Below are positions 9,399 to 18,777 of a stretch of DNA of 64,000 nucleotides, in pieces (within the stretch, counting starts at the first letter, position 1; every line of letters starts with the position of its first letter). This stretch comes from Hyphomicrobiales bacterium (GTDB lineage Bacteria; Pseudomonadota; Alphaproteobacteria; Rhizobiales; Devosiaceae). The notes under the pieces were generated by a model. It had not been told where the DNA came from and did not search any database. It saw only the letters and a list, made by a program, of their open reading frames with translations. Made by a program: the position numbers and the translations under genes. Location: the NCBI GenBank assembly GCA_027487555.1, contig JAIYDI010000008.1, positions 1 to 64,000 on the forward strand. Reading direction: 5' to 3'.

Positions 9399-9982
9399 CG
9401 GCCTGTCCTGAGCGATTGGATGAGTTCGAGTACCTGCCGCCGGGTCTCTTCGAGCGATCCGTCGGTCCATATGATGCAATCGGCGCGCTTGAGTTTCTCC
9501 GCCTGTGGCAGCTGCCGGGCAAGGATGGCGTCTAGTTTTTCCACGTTCATTCCGGGGCGAGCCAACGCTCGCACCCGCTGCGTCGCAGGGTCGACGGCAA
9601 CCACCAGCACCTTGTCGAAGCCCCAGTCGATGCCGCGTTCATACAGAAGGGGAATATCGACCACCGCCAGATCGGCGCCGCTGGCCTGGGCAGTTGCGAG
9701 GAAACGCGAAATCTCGGCGCGCACCAGCGGATGAACGATGGCTTCGAGGTCCTTGAGCCGCTCCGGATGGACAACAAGGATGGCGGACAAGGCTGCCCGG
9801 TCAATCTCGCCGTCTGTCACGACACCCGGAAAAGCGGCAGCGACTGGCGGCACAGCCACACCGCGATAGAGCGCGTGAACGGCCTCGTCGGAGGAGAAAG
9901 TCGGTATATTCTGGTCGGCAAACACCGCGAGCACGGTGGACTTCCCCACCGCGATCGAGCCGGTGAGTCCGAGTTTCAGCAT
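9395..9982 (-). CDS. coaE: Dephospho-CoA kinase
   Basis: CoaE phosphorylates dephospho-CoA in the last step of coenzyme A synthesis. The 195-aa protein starts MLKLGLTG and has the P-loop GSIAVGKST at residues 9-17. The ATG at 9982 shares one base with the aroE stop and its own stop overlaps dnaQ, so the operon is tightly coupled. Confidence 0.95.
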   Translation of the reverse strand: MLKLGLTGSIAVGKSTVLAVFADQNIPTFSSDEAVHALYRGVAVPPVAAAFPGVVTDGEIDRAALSAILVVHPERLKDLEAIVHPLVRAEISRFLATAQASGADLAVVDIPLLYERGIDWGFDKVLVVAVDPATQRVRALARPGMNVEKLDAILARQLPQAEKLKRADCIIWTDGSLEETRRQVLELIQSLRTGR

Positions 9983-10803
9983 CAGAGGGTCCCCTCGATC
10001 AGAGCGCGGAGCTCCAGCGTCACCGCCGGCCGCGTCCCGAACCACGCTTCGAAGCCAGGTACGGCCTGATGCAGCAGCATGCCTAATCCATCGACGCTGG
10101 GGAGGCCGAGAGCGCGTGCCTCCGCAAGCAGCGGCGTTTCAAGCGGGGTATAGACGATATCTGTGACGGTGCAGTGCTTTGGCAGGAGGGACATCGGCAG
10201 GTCGTCGAAGCGTGTGCCGTGCATGCCGATGGTGGTGGTATTGACCATGAGCCGCGCTGTTGGCGCGAGCCGGCCGAACTGATCGAGCGTTCCTGCAATG
10301 ACCTTCGGGCTCAGCGCAGTGAGTGCCTCAGCCTTCTCGCGAGTGCGGTTCAGGACGTGGATGACACCGGCCTTGCGTTCTTCGAGTGCGATGACGATGG
10401 CGCGGGCGGCTCCCCCTGCCCCCAGCACGATCACCTCGGACAAGGTGTCGTCCCAGCCCGGCGCGGATTGGTCGAGATTGCCCAGAAACCCCATGAAGTC
10501 GGTGTTCTGGCCGATGATCGTGCCATCCGGACGGCGGACCAGCGTATTGCTGGCGCCAATACGTTGCGCCAGAGGATCAAGCGCGTCACAGAGGCGAAAC
10601 GCGCCTTCTTTCAGGGGCACGGTTACGTTGCCGCCCGCGAACTCCCCTGCGCGGATGCGGCCGAAATGCGCCTCCAATGCCTCTGGCGCCACATCTATGG
10701 CTACATAGGACCCTGCAATCCCATAGGTTTGGAGCCAATGGCCATGGATCAACGGTGAGCGCGAGTGCTTGATGGGATGGCCAATGACAAAGGCTTTGAT
10801 CAC
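9982..10803 (-). CDS. aroE: Shikimate dehydrogenase
   Basis: AroE reduces 3-dehydroshikimate to shikimate with NADPH. The 273-aa protein shows the substrate motif KHSRSPLIH, the NVTVPLK lysine (catalytic Lys) and the nucleotide-binding GAGGAARAI loop. It starts with GTG at 10803, which overlaps the maf stop by 4 bases (GTGA). Confidence 0.95.
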   Translation of the reverse strand: MIKAFVIGHPIKHSRSPLIHGHWLQTYGIAGSYVAIDVAPEALEAHFGRIRAGEFAGGNVTVPLKEGAFRLCDALDPLAQRIGASNTLVRRPDGTIIGQNTDFMGFLGNLDQSAPGWDDTLSEVIVLGAGGAARAIVIALEERKAGVIHVLNRTREKAEALTALSPKVIAGTLDQFGRLAPTARLMVNTTTIGMHGTRFDDLPMSLLPKHCTVTDIVYTPLETPLLAEARALGLPSVDGLGMLLHQAVPGFEAWFGTRPAVTLELRALIEGTL

Positions 10804-11420
10804 AGGGATTGATCCAGGATTTCGGGAACGTGCAGACGCAATGCCGCCAGGAGCGGTAGCAAGGGCAGGCCGAGGATAGCGAAATAGTCGCCGTCGATCG
10901 TGTCAAAAAGCCGAACGGAGGGGCCTTCGAAGCGATAGGCGCCAACCGATTGCAGAACCGCGTCGCCCTCAAGCCGGAGCACCTGATCAAGTTCTGCTTC
11001 GGTGAAGTGGCGCAAGGTCAAAGTCGAGATCACCAGATCCGACCAGATCAGACGATTGTCGCGGGCGAGCGCAATGCCACCGAGCAATTCATGCGTCTCG
11101 CCCCGTAGCCGCAAAAGCTGTGTTCGAGCGGAAGCCATGTCAGCGGGCTTGTGGAGGATGTCGCCATTTATCGCCAGCACCTGATCGCCACCGATCACCA
11201 CGGTGCCGGGTCGCTGATTCGACACCGCCAGCGCCTTCGCCTCAGCAAGTGCGCGCGCTAGATCGGCGGCATTTCCACCTTTCCCCAAAAGTTCAGCTTC
11301 GAGCGCGCGCTCGTCGATGGGGGCTGGACACGCTTCGAATCGCAGGCCGGCCCCGGCAAGCAGGGCCTTTCGCGTCGCACTTTGGGAAGCCAGGATCAGC
11401 ATAGGTGTGGTTTTCCACAT
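10800..11420 (-). CDS. maf: Maf-family nucleotide pyrophosphatase
   Basis: Maf/YhdE proteins hydrolyse non-canonical or specific nucleoside triphosphates and can affect septation. The protein is about 206 aa from the ATG at 11420; a second ATG at 11402 is also possible and neither has a strong ribosome binding site. The family opening LILASQSATRKALL and the VIGGDQVL motif are clear. It is the first gene of the leftward operon, so its promoter must lie in the proposed origin region. Confidence 0.92.
   Translation of the reverse strand: MWKTTPMLILASQSATRKALLAGAGLRFEACPAPIDERALEAELLGKGGNAADLARALAEAKALAVSNQRPGTVVIGGDQVLAINGDILHKPADMASARTQLLRLRGETHELLGGIALARDNRLIWSDLVISTLTLRHFTEAELDQVLRLEGDAVLQSVGAYRFEGPSVRLFDTIDGDYFAILGLPLLPLLAALRLHVPEILDQSL
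11411..11419 (+). promoter_or_regulatory. DnaA box
   Basis: TTTTCCACA fits the relaxed DnaA-box consensus TTWTNCACA. It lies at the extreme 5' end of maf, at the left edge of the proposed origin. Weaker boxes with one mismatch to TTTTCCACA lie at 11448-11456 and 11555-11563 (reverse orientation), and two-mismatch versions at 11504-11512 and 11749-11757. Confidence 0.6.
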
Positions 11421-11782
11421 TGTTCCCGGTCTCTCAAGCGTCGCAGCAGTGGAAAAGCTGACTGTTAGGGTTTCAGTAACGTTTGTCCCCGCTGGCTCGA
11501 AAATGCTCCACAGGCTGAGCGCCACAGACCTTAATGAAACGTTAACGTGGGAATCGTGGAAAACCCCTCTCGCAAGATCCGAGATTTAAACAGCAGTACA
11601 TTGTTTCCAAGAATCCCGTTGCAAGGCGGACTCGCCCGAGGAGTCTGCCGAGTCCATCCCGGTCGGGAAGCAGCGGTCCTGTTGATAGGCTGTGAGATTC
11701 ACAGGGGGTCAAAATCGGCCTGCGCGGCTGTGTCCTAGGCAAGCGGATTGTGGGCAAACCGGAATTCCTGCAAAACACCGCC
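11421..11782. other. Candidate chromosomal replication origin (oriC)
   Basis: This 362-base region between divergent maf and hemE has no gene. It contains several DnaA-box-like sequences, a full CtrA box at 11531-11545, and many GANTC methylation sites, and it is richer in AT at about 11461-11615 than its surroundings. Flanking operons are transcribed away from it. In Caulobacter crescentus and Sinorhizobium meliloti the mapped chromosomal origin is next to hemE, and parAB normally lie a few kilobases away, as here. No experimental origin signal can be seen from sequence alone. Confidence 0.75.
11531..11545. promoter_or_regulatory. CtrA box (TTAA-N7-TTAA)
   Basis: TTAATGAAACGTTAA is an exact match to the CtrA consensus. 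In Caulobacter CtrA binding at such sites in the origin blocks initiation in the swarmer cell. Confidence 0.65.
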
Positions 11783-12862
11783 ATGATAATACAAATGAAG
11801 AGTCTAGATTCTTTGGTTGAGGGTAGACCGATCGATAATCCCGTGGTGAAACCGCTCCTCGAAGCGGTGCTTGGACGACGGACACAGCGACTGCCGATCT
11901 GGATCATGCGGCAGGCAGGCCGCTATCTGCCGGAGTATCGGGAGACGCGCACCCGGGCAGGCAACTTCCTTGAGCTATGCTACACCCCGGAGCTTGCGAC
12001 GGAAGTTACCCTGCAGCCGCTCAGGCGGTTCGATCTGGATGCCGCCATCCTGTTTTCGGACATTCTTGTTGTGCCCGATGCCTTGGGACAGGCGGTCAGG
12101 TTCGAAACCGGTGAAGGCCCGATGCTGGCACCGCTTGACCAGAGTGGTATCGACGCGCTTGAGCCGGCACGCGCCGAGGCGCACCTGGCGCCGGTTATCG
12201 AGACGGTACGCCGCATTCGTGCAGTGATTAGGCCCGAGACAACCTTGATCGGTTTTTGTGGGTCGCCGTGGACGGTTGCCACCTACATGATTGGAGGGCG
12301 CGGTTCCTCCGACCAGGCCGCGGCGCGCCTCTTCAGCCTCAGGCACCCAGCGGCGTTCCAGAGGTTGATAGATGTGCTGGTCGAGACCAGCATCGGCTAC
12401 CTCGTGCGCCAGCTCGATGCGGGCGCCGATGTGGTGCAGTTGTTTGAGAGCTGGGCCCTGAATCTTGACGAACTGGCATTTCGGCAATGGGTGATTGCGC
12501 CCAACCGGCGCATCGTGGCCGGTATACGGGCCATGCGCCCCAATGCGCCGATCATCGGATTCCCGCGCGGGGCGGCAGGCATGCTGCCGGTCTATGCCGC
12601 TGAGACAGGGGTCAATGTGCTCGGGCTGGATTATGGGGTGCCGCTGGCGATCGATGACGTCTTGCCGGAAGGCCTGGGCGTGCAGGGTAACCTTGATCCG
12701 CTTCGCCTCGTGGCTGGTGGTGGCCAGATGCTTGACCGGGCGCGCGATATCGTTGCAGGCTTCAGTGGCCGACCGCACATCTTCAATCTTGGGCATGGGA
12801 TCGTGCCCGACACACCAATTGCGCATCTTGAAGCGCTGATCGCGCATCTGAGGGGCCTCTGA
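11783..12862 (+). CDS. hemE: Uroporphyrinogen decarboxylase
   Basis: HemE decarboxylates uroporphyrinogen III to coproporphyrinogen III in heme synthesis. The active-site block RQAGRYLPEYRE is near the N-terminus, and the GFCGSPWT and NLGHGIVPDTP motifs follow. Start choice is uncertain: ATG at 11783 gives 359 aa, ATG at 11795 gives 355 aa, and a GTG at 11750 would extend it; none has a good ribosome binding site. hemJ starts 2 bases after its stop. Its promoter must overlap the proposed origin, as in Caulobacter. Confidence 0.93.
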   Translation: MIIQMKSLDSLVEGRPIDNPVVKPLLEAVLGRRTQRLPIWIMRQAGRYLPEYRETRTRAGNFLELCYTPELATEVTLQPLRRFDLDAAILFSDILVVPDALGQAVRFETGEGPMLAPLDQSGIDALEPARAEAHLAPVIETVRRIRAVIRPETTLIGFCGSPWTVATYMIGGRGSSDQAAARLFSLRHPAAFQRLIDVLVETSIGYLVRQLDAGADVVQLFESWALNLDELAFRQWVIAPNRRIVAGIRAMRPNAPIIGFPRGAAGMLPVYAAETGVNVLGLDYGVPLAIDDVLPEGLGVQGNLDPLRLVAGGGQMLDRARDIVAGFSGRPHIFNLGHGIVPDTPIAHLEALIAHLRGL

Positions 12863-12864
12863 AG

Positions 12865-13290
12865 ATGGAATGGGTCAAGGCGCTACATGTGCTCAGCGTC
12901 ATCGCGTGGATGGCGGCGCTGCTCTATCTGCCGCGGCTCTTCGTCTATCACGCGGAAAGTCCAGTCGGCTCGCCGCAGTCCGAAACGTTCAAGGTGATGG
13001 AGCGGCGGCTGTTCCGCGGCATCATGAACCCGGCGATGATTGCCACCTGGGCTTTTGGGCTCTGGCTTGCTTTCGGCTATGGTCTTGTCGATTTCAGCCA
13101 GGGCTGGATGTGGCTCAAGGCCGTCGCGGTATTGGCGCTCTCCGGTATCCATGGCTGGTACAGCCGGCTGCGCAAGGATTTCGAGAGGGACGCGAACAAG
13201 CATCCCTCGCGCTTCTTCCGCATGATCAACGAGATTCCGTTCGTCTTGGCGATCATCATTGTCATTGCCGTAGTGGTGAAGCCCTTCTGA
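12865..13290 (+). CDS. hemJ: Protoporphyrinogen IX oxidase HemJ
   Basis: HemJ oxidises protoporphyrinogen IX to protoporphyrin IX in the inner membrane. The 141-aa protein has four hydrophobic segments, the conserved His in ALHVLSVIAWMAALLYLPR, and the KHPSRFFRMINEIP block near the C-terminus. It follows hemE by 2 bases, forming a heme operon. Confidence 0.92.
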   Translation: MEWVKALHVLSVIAWMAALLYLPRLFVYHAESPVGSPQSETFKVMERRLFRGIMNPAMIATWAFGLWLAFGYGLVDFSQGWMWLKAVAVLALSGIHGWYSRLRKDFERDANKHPSRFFRMINEIPFVLAIIIVIAVVVKPF

Positions 13291-13349
13291 GTCGGCATAC
13301 CGTTTATCAGGTGCGGGTCCGTGCGATCGACGGGGGCCAAGACCCCGTC

Positions 13350-13363
13350 GTTTCACGTGAATC
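13350..13363. promoter_or_regulatory. parS site
   Basis: GTTTCACGTGAATC lies between hemJ and rho. It differs by one base from the palindrome GTTTCACGTGAAAC, the alphaproteobacterial ParB-binding site. Confidence 0.8.
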
Positions 13364-13384
13364 CGGGCGTCTCCGACAAGTCGC

Positions 13385-13413
13385 TTGAATATCACAGCGC
13401 TTTTGGCTATTTC
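13385..13413 (+). promoter_or_regulatory. rho: Possible rho promoter
   Basis: TTGAAT and TATTTC are separated by 17 bases, about 100 bases upstream of the rho start and just after a parS site. It is a partial match to the housekeeping consensus only. Confidence 0.35.
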
Positions 13414-13516
13414 AGGCCTTATTGAGTCCGTTGAATGCGCGTCTCCCCGACGGTGCTGGGCTTCTTTCCCCTCTCAAAATTCTCCCACCACTGATCTCCC
13501 AAAGGCTCTCCCCGCC

Positions 13517-14782
13517 ATGGAAAACATGAAGCTCAGCGAGCTGAAGGCCAAGACGCCTGCAGAACTGCTGGAATTTGCCGAAACCTATGAGGTTGAAGGC
13601 GCATCCACCCTGCGCAAGCAAGAATTGATGTTCGCCATCCTCAAGGAGCTCGCGGCGCGCGAGGTGGATATCACCGGCGAAGGCGTGGTCGAGGTTTTGC
13701 CCGACGGCTTCGGTTTTCTGCGCTCCCCGGATGCCAATTACCTACCGGGTCCCGACGACATCTATGTGTCGCCGAGCCAGATCCGCCGCTTCTCGCTGCG
13801 CACCGGTGACACGGTGGAAGGGCAGATCCGGTCGCCGAAGGAAGGCGAGCGCTACTTCGCGCTGCTCAAGGTCAACACCATCAATTTCGAGGACCCCGAG
13901 AAGGTCCGCCACAAGATCAATTTCGACAATCTGACGCCACTCTATCCCGATGAGCGCCTGCGCCTCGAGCTTCCCGACCCCACAGTGAAGGACAAGAGCG
14001 CGCGCATCATGGATCTGGTGTCGCCGCTCGGCAAAGGCCAGCGCGCGCTGATCGTGGCTCCGCCGCGCACCGGCAAGACCGTCCTGCTCCAGAACATCGC
14101 GCAGTCAATCGCCATCAACCACCCCGAATGCTACCTGATCGTGCTGCTGATCGACGAGCGTCCGGAAGAAGTGACGGACATGCAGCGCTCGGTGAAGGGC
14201 GAGGTGATCTCCTCGACCTTCGATGAACCGGCGTCGCGCCACGTGCAGGTTGCGGAGATGGTGATCGAAAAGGCGAAGCGCCTCGTCGAGCACAAGCGCG
14301 ATGTGGTGATCCTGCTCGACTCCATCACCCGCCTCGGCCGCGCCTACAACACCGTGGTGCCGAGTTCGGGTAAGGTGCTTACGGGTGGTGTGGACGCGAA
14401 CGCTCTGCAGCGCCCGAAGCGCTTCTTCGGCGCCGCCCGCAATATCGAGGATGGCGGGTCGCTCACTATCATCGCGACGGCACTTATCGATACCGGCAGC
14501 CGCATGGACGAAGTGATCTTCGAAGAGTTCAAGGGTACCGGTAACTCGGAAATCGTCATGGACCGCAAGGTCTCGGACAAGCGCATCTTCCCGGCGCTCG
14601 ACATCACCAAGTCGGGCACCCGCAAGGAAGAACTGCTCGTCGAGCCGGATATCCTGCGGAAGATGTATGTACTGCGCCGAATCCTGAACCCGATGGGGAC
14701 GGTCGACGCCATGGAATTCCTGATGGATAAGATACGTCAGACGAAGACGAACTCCGATTTCTTCGACTCGATGAATACCTGA
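13517..14782 (+). CDS. rho: Transcription termination factor Rho
   Basis: Rho is the hexameric RNA helicase that ends transcription. The 421-aa protein has an N-terminal Rho-N domain ([15 protein letters not shown]), the RNA-binding cold-shock-like domain with DGFGFLR, Walker [11 protein letters not shown] near residue 180, and the Q/R-loop region. I chose the ATG at 13517 because the conserved N-terminus begins there; an open upstream extension runs back to the parS site. Confidence 0.96.
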   Translation: MENMKLSELKAKTPAELLEFAETYEVEGASTLRKQELMFAILKELAAREVDITGEGVVEVLPDGFGFLRSPDANYLPGPDDIYVSPSQIRRFSLRTGDTVEGQIRSPKEGERYFALLKVNTINFEDPEKVRHKINFDNLTPLYPDERLRLELPDPTVKDKSARIMDLVSPLGKGQRALIVAPPRTGKTVLLQNIAQSIAINHPECYLIVLLIDERPEEVTDMQRSVKGEVISSTFDEPASRHVQVAEMVIEKAKRLVEHKRDVVILLDSITRLGRAYNTVVPSSGKVLTGGVDANALQRPKRFFGAARNIEDGGSLTIIATALIDTGSRMDEVIFEEFKGTGNSEIVMDRKVSDKRIFPALDITKSGTRKEELLVEPDILRKMYVLRRILNPMGTVDAMEFLMDKIRQTKTNSDFFDSMNT

Positions 14783-14789
14783 GGTCGGC

Positions 14790-16115
14790 ATGTCGGCCGG
14801 CGATACCATCGTTGCACTGTCGTCGGGCGCATTGCCCGCTGGTGTTGCGGTGGTTCGCGTTTCCGGGCCGCTGGCTCGCGACATTGCGGAGCGGTTCACC
14901 GCTCCCCTGTCCCCCCCGCGGCAAGCGGCCCTCAGGCGCATCCGTGATGGCGATGTGCCGATCGACCAGGGCCTGGTGCTCTGGATGCCGGGGCCGCAGA
15001 GTTTCACTGGCGAAGACTGTCTTGAGCTGCAGGTGCACGGCTCCCGTGCCGTTGTGCAAAGCCTATTGCGTCGAATTTCTGAAGTTCCCGGATGCCGGTT
15101 GGCGGATGCTGGCGAATTCACCCATCGGGCCTTCGAGAATGGCAAGCTCGACCTTACAGGGGCCCAAGGCCTCGGCGACCTGATCGGAGCCGAAACCGAA
15201 AACCAGCGCGCCATTGCCTATGCACGAATGGAAGGTGGATTGACGCGGCGGATTGAGGGCTGGCGCGAGCGCTTGTTGGATCTGCGTGCCCATATCGAGG
15301 CACAGCTCGACTTTTCCGACGAAGGCGATGTCGGGGCCCTGCCCCCGAGCTTTATCGATGACGTCGAGGCCCTGGCTGGTGATATCGATGCGGTACTCGC
15401 TCAAGGCGGGCAAGGTCGGATCATCCGCTCCGGCTTTCGCGTGGTGCTCGCAGGGCCACCAAACGCAGGCAAGTCCAGCCTGCTGAACGCGCTGTCGCAG
15501 TCCGATGCCGCTATTGTTTCCGATGAGGCGGGCACAACGCGTGACCTCAAGGAAGTGCCACTGGATGTAAAGGGTCAGCTGATATTGCTGATCGACAGTG
15601 CGGGACTACGTGAGACGAACTCAAAGGCGGAAGCCATCGGGGTTGAGCGCGCCCGCGAAGCCATGCTGCATGCCGATCTCGTCCTCTGGCTGATGGCACC
15701 GGATGTACCTGCTGCCGCGCCGCCCGAGCTCCCTGCTGCGGAACTTGAACCTATGCAGCCCCCGCCAGTCTTGCAGGTTGCCACCAAGAGCGACCTCGGA
15801 GTCTTCGCCGGTGCGGACATCAACGTGTCGGCTGTGACTGGCGCCGGGATCGCGGAGCTGCTGGAGCTCCTTTATGTACTGTCCGGTGCGGCGAATGCCC
15901 GCCCTGCAGATATTCTGGTCAGCCATGAACAGGACCGCGCCGCATTGCTGGGTGCCGTTCTGGAGTTGCGGCGTGTCGCTGAAGAAGTGGACCGAAGTGA
16001 ACTCGCGGCGGAGCGGCTGCGGCGCGCGGGTGTTTCGCTCGAGCGGTTGCTCGGGCGTATGGACGCTGAGAACGTGCTAGACCGGCTGTTCTCGACGTTC
16101 TGCATTGGCAAATGA
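14790..16115 (+). CDS. mnmE: tRNA uridine-5-carboxymethylaminomethyl GTPase MnmE
   Basis: MnmE works with MnmG to modify U34 in tRNA wobble positions. The 441-aa protein has the N-terminal folate-binding domain, a G domain with GPPNAGKSSLLN near residue 222, and the C-terminal CIGK motif whose cysteine is needed for activity. It starts 7 bases after rho. Two parS sites follow its stop. Confidence 0.96.
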   Translation: MSAGDTIVALSSGALPAGVAVVRVSGPLARDIAERFTAPLSPPRQAALRRIRDGDVPIDQGLVLWMPGPQSFTGEDCLELQVHGSRAVVQSLLRRISEVPGCRLADAGEFTHRAFENGKLDLTGAQGLGDLIGAETENQRAIAYARMEGGLTRRIEGWRERLLDLRAHIEAQLDFSDEGDVGALPPSFIDDVEALAGDIDAVLAQGGQGRIIRSGFRVVLAGPPNAGKSSLLNALSQSDAAIVSDEAGTTRDLKEVPLDVKGQLILLIDSAGLRETNSKAEAIGVERAREAMLHADLVLWLMAPDVPAAAPPELPAAELEPMQPPPVLQVATKSDLGVFAGADINVSAVTGAGIAELLELLYVLSGAANARPADILVSHEQDRAALLGAVLELRRVAEEVDRSELAAERLRRAGVSLERLLGRMDAENVLDRLFSTFCIGK

Positions 16116-16135
16116 CGGCAACCGGACAGGTCCGT

Positions 16136-16149
16136 GATTCACGTGAAAC
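16136..16149. promoter_or_regulatory. parS site
   Basis: GATTCACGTGAAAC lies in the mnmE-mnmG gap. It differs by one base from the perfect palindrome. Confidence 0.85.
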
Positions 16150-16172
16150 ACAGGCGCGGCGGCACAAAGATT

Positions 16173-16186
16173 GATTCACGTGGAAC
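16173..16186. promoter_or_regulatory. parS site
   Basis: GATTCACGTGGAAC is the second site in the mnmE-mnmG gap, 23 bases after the first, and is read as a two-mismatch parS. Confidence 0.75.
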
Positions 16187-16220
16187 AATGCCCTAAACGG
16201 CCCCTTTCCAGGTTGATGCC

Positions 16221-18083
16221 ATGAGTGATTTCGGAGTCATCGTTGTTGGCGGCGGTCATGCCGGGGCGGAAGCTGCGGCGGCCTCCGCGCGACTTGGCGT
16301 GCCGACCGCCCTCGTTACCCACAAGTTCGCCACCATCGGCGAAATGAGTTGCAACCCGGCGATCGGGGGACTCGGCAAGGGCCATCTCGTTCGCGAGATT
16401 GACGCGCTCGACGGGTTGATGGGTCGCGTTGCCGACGAGGCCGGTATCCAGTTCCGCGTGCTCAATCGCCGCAAGGGCCCAGCCGTACGCGGACCGCGGG
16501 CGCAAGCCGACCGGAAACTCTATCGCGAGGCGATGCAGGCCGCGATTACCGCGCAACCCAATCTCGAGGTCATCGAAGGCGAGGTTGACGATGTTGTGGT
16601 TGAGAACGGTGTCGTTACCGGCGTCGTGCTGCTTGACGGCCGGCACTTCTCCACCAAGGCTGTGGTCCTGACCACCGGCACATTCCTCCGTGGCCTGATC
16701 CATCGCGGCGAAGAAACGGTGCCCGCCGGTCGCATCGGTGAGAAGCCGGTGCTGGGCCTGTCGCTGCGTCTCGAAGCGCTGGGCCTGGCGCTCGGCCGAC
16801 TGAAGACCGGGACCCCTGCCCGCCTCGATGCCAACTCCATCGATTTCTCCGGGCTTGAAGAGCAACTCGGCGATGATCCGCCGGAGCCATTCTCGGCGTT
16901 AACCAAGGCGATCACCACGCGGCAGGTCAGTTGCTTCATGACCCGCACGACAGGCGAGACGCATAGGATCATTTCGGAAAACATTCATCGCTCAGCGATG
17001 TACTCGGGCCGGATCCAGAGCCGCGGGCCGCGCTATTGCCCGTCGATCGAAGACAAGATTGTCCGGTTCGCTGACCGCGACAGCCACCAGATCTTTCTGG
17101 AACCCGAGGGGCTCGACGATCCAACCATCTACCCGAACGGGCTATCGACGTCCCTGCCGGCCGATGTGCAGGAAGCGTTCCTTAAATCCATGCCGGGACT
17201 TGAGAATGTGCATATTGTCCGGCCGGGCTATGCGATCGAGTATGACCATGTCGATCCACGTGAACTGAGTCTCGGCCTGGAGGTGAAGCGGCTCCCAGGG
17301 CTGTTTCTTGCCGGGCAGATCAACGGCACGACAGGCTATGAAGAGGCTGCGGCGCAGGGGCTGCTGGCGGGAGCGAATGCAGGCAAGCGCGCCATCGGGG
17401 CGGAGCCGATGCATGTTTCGCGGACCGAGAGCTATCTCGGGGTCATGGTGGATGACCTGGTGACCCGAGGGGTGAGCGAGCCGTACAGGATGTTCACGTC
17501 GCGTGCTGAGTTCCGGCTGCACCTGCGCAGTGACAATGCCGATCAGCGGCTGACGGCTCTCGGTATTGAGGCGGGCCTGGTCGGCAGTGTGCGTGCCGTA
17601 CACTTCGCCGTGCGGCAGGACAGGCTGAAGGCTGCGCGCCGCATGCTCGATCGGTTGACGGCCTCACCAACTGAGGCGCGTCGGGCCGGGCTTGCGGTGA
17701 ATGCGGACGGCCAGACACGGTCGGCTTTTGCGGTGATGTCCTATCCCGATGTTGAAACTTCCGATCTGGTTCGGCTCTGGCCAGAGATCGCTGCGATCGA
17801 GCCGCAGATCCTCGAACAGGTCGGGATCGATGCCCAATACGCGGTCTATCTCGACCGGCAGACGGCCGACATCGCGGCAGTGAAGCGCGATGAGTTGCGG
17901 GCGATTCCAGCCTGGCTCGACTATTCTGAACTGCCCGGCCTGTCGATGGAAATACGGCAGCGGCTCATTGCTCAGCGCCCGCAGACCATTGCCCAGGCTC
18001 AGGCCATCGAGGGTGTGACTCCTGCCGCGATCACGCTGATTCTCGCGATCATTCGCCGTGGCTATCTCAAGAAGGCCGGCTGA
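16221..18083 (+). CDS. mnmG: tRNA uridine-5-carboxymethylaminomethyl enzyme MnmG (GidA)
   Basis: MnmG is the FAD- and NADH-dependent partner of MnmE. The 620-aa protein has the FAD motif [11 protein letters not shown] at residues 8-18, the [16 protein letters not shown] block, the FAD-site [12 protein letters not shown] segment and a C-terminal MnmE-binding helical domain. Its stop shares one base with the rsmG start. The two parS sites upstream may overlap its promoter region. Confidence 0.96.
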   Translation: MSDFGVIVVGGGHAGAEAAAASARLGVPTALVTHKFATIGEMSCNPAIGGLGKGHLVREIDALDGLMGRVADEAGIQFRVLNRRKGPAVRGPRAQADRKLYREAMQAAITAQPNLEVIEGEVDDVVVENGVVTGVVLLDGRHFSTKAVVLTTGTFLRGLIHRGEETVPAGRIGEKPVLGLSLRLEALGLALGRLKTGTPARLDANSIDFSGLEEQLGDDPPEPFSALTKAITTRQVSCFMTRTTGETHRIISENIHRSAMYSGRIQSRGPRYCPSIEDKIVRFADRDSHQIFLEPEGLDDPTIYPNGLSTSLPADVQEAFLKSMPGLENVHIVRPGYAIEYDHVDPRELSLGLEVKRLPGLFLAGQINGTTGYEEAAAQGLLAGANAGKRAIGAEPMHVSRTESYLGVMVDDLVTRGVSEPYRMFTSRAEFRLHLRSDNADQRLTALGIEAGLVGSVRAVHFAVRQDRLKAARRMLDRLTASPTEARRAGLAVNADGQTRSAFAVMSYPDVETSDLVRLWPEIAAIEPQILEQVGIDAQYAVYLDRQTADIAAVKRDELRAIPAWLDYSELPGLSMEIRQRLIAQRPQTIAQAQAIEGVTPAAITLILAIIRRGYLKKAG

Positions 18084-18754
18084 TGGATGAGGCAGCTGCT
18101 CGAAGCTATGTCATTGGGTTAACAGAGCATTTCGGTCGCCCTTCAGGCGCAGCGCTCGCTGACCTCGACCGCTTCGAAAAGCTATTGCGGAAATGGACGG
18201 CCGTACAGAATCTGGTTTCACGTGAAACAGTCGACCATATCTGGTCGCGCCACATCGCGGATTCCTTGCAATTGCTGCCGTTGCTCCACATTGATGAACG
18301 GCACCTGACTGGCCCTGAACGCATCCTCGATGTTGGTAGCGGCGGCGGCATGCCCGCCCTGCCCCTCGCCGTCGCGCTCAAAGGCAAGATGACGCATCTT
18401 CAGCTGGTCGAGCCGATCACGAAGAAGGTTAGCTTCCTACGGCATGTGATTCGTGAACTTGAATTGCCTGCACAGGTCCATGCCGGCCGCACGGACGATT
18501 TTGATTCACGTGAAACACAGTTCGACGTCATTACATCGCGGGCCTTGGCTGCCCTGCCCCAGCTTTTGGGCATGATTCAGCCGTTCTTTGGGCCGCAGAC
18601 CGTGGCGCTCCTGCACAAGGGACGCGATCATGCTGTGGAGCTCCAAGAAAGCCGTTTGGTCTACGCCTTCGACGTGATAAAACATGCCAGCGTCACCGAT
18701 GCGGGTGGCGTTCTGCTTCAGATCAGGAATCTGCGTCTGAAATCAGACCTTTAA
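18083..18754 (+). CDS. rsmG: 16S rRNA (guanine-527-N7) methyltransferase RsmG (GidB)
   Basis: RsmG methylates G527 of 16S rRNA using S-adenosylmethionine. The 223-aa protein has the SAM motif LDVGSGGGMPALPLA. Two parS sites are embedded in the coding sequence: 18215-18228 is read as VSRET and 18503-18516 as DSRET, so the segregation sites set these residues. The ATG at 18083 overlaps the mnmG stop. Confidence 0.95.
   Translation: MDEAAARSYVIGLTEHFGRPSGAALADLDRFEKLLRKWTAVQNLVSRETVDHIWSRHIADSLQLLPLLHIDERHLTGPERILDVGSGGGMPALPLAVALKGKMTHLQLVEPITKKVSFLRHVIRELELPAQVHAGRTDDFDSRETQFDVITSRALAALPQLLGMIQPFFGPQTVALLHKGRDHAVELQESRLVYAFDVIKHASVTDAGGVLLQIRNLRLKSDL
18215..18228. promoter_or_regulatory. parS site (perfect palindrome, inside rsmG)
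   Basis: GTTTCACGTGAAAC is the exact alphaproteobacterial parS palindrome, located within the rsmG coding region about 560 bases before parA. Confidence 0.9.
18503..18516. promoter_or_regulatory. parS site (inside rsmG)
   Basis: GATTCACGTGAAAC lies in the second half of rsmG and differs by one base from the palindrome. Confidence 0.85.
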
Positions 18755-18777
18755 CGGAATTTTCCGGAGGTCACGAC

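Noticed and set aside
11421..11782. Riboswitch or small RNA upstream of hemE
   Set aside because: No conserved aptamer pattern; DnaA, CtrA and GANTC content fits an origin better.
17252..17265. CACGTG-containing sequence in mnmG as another parS
   Set aside because: Four mismatches to the palindrome, within a conserved coding block.
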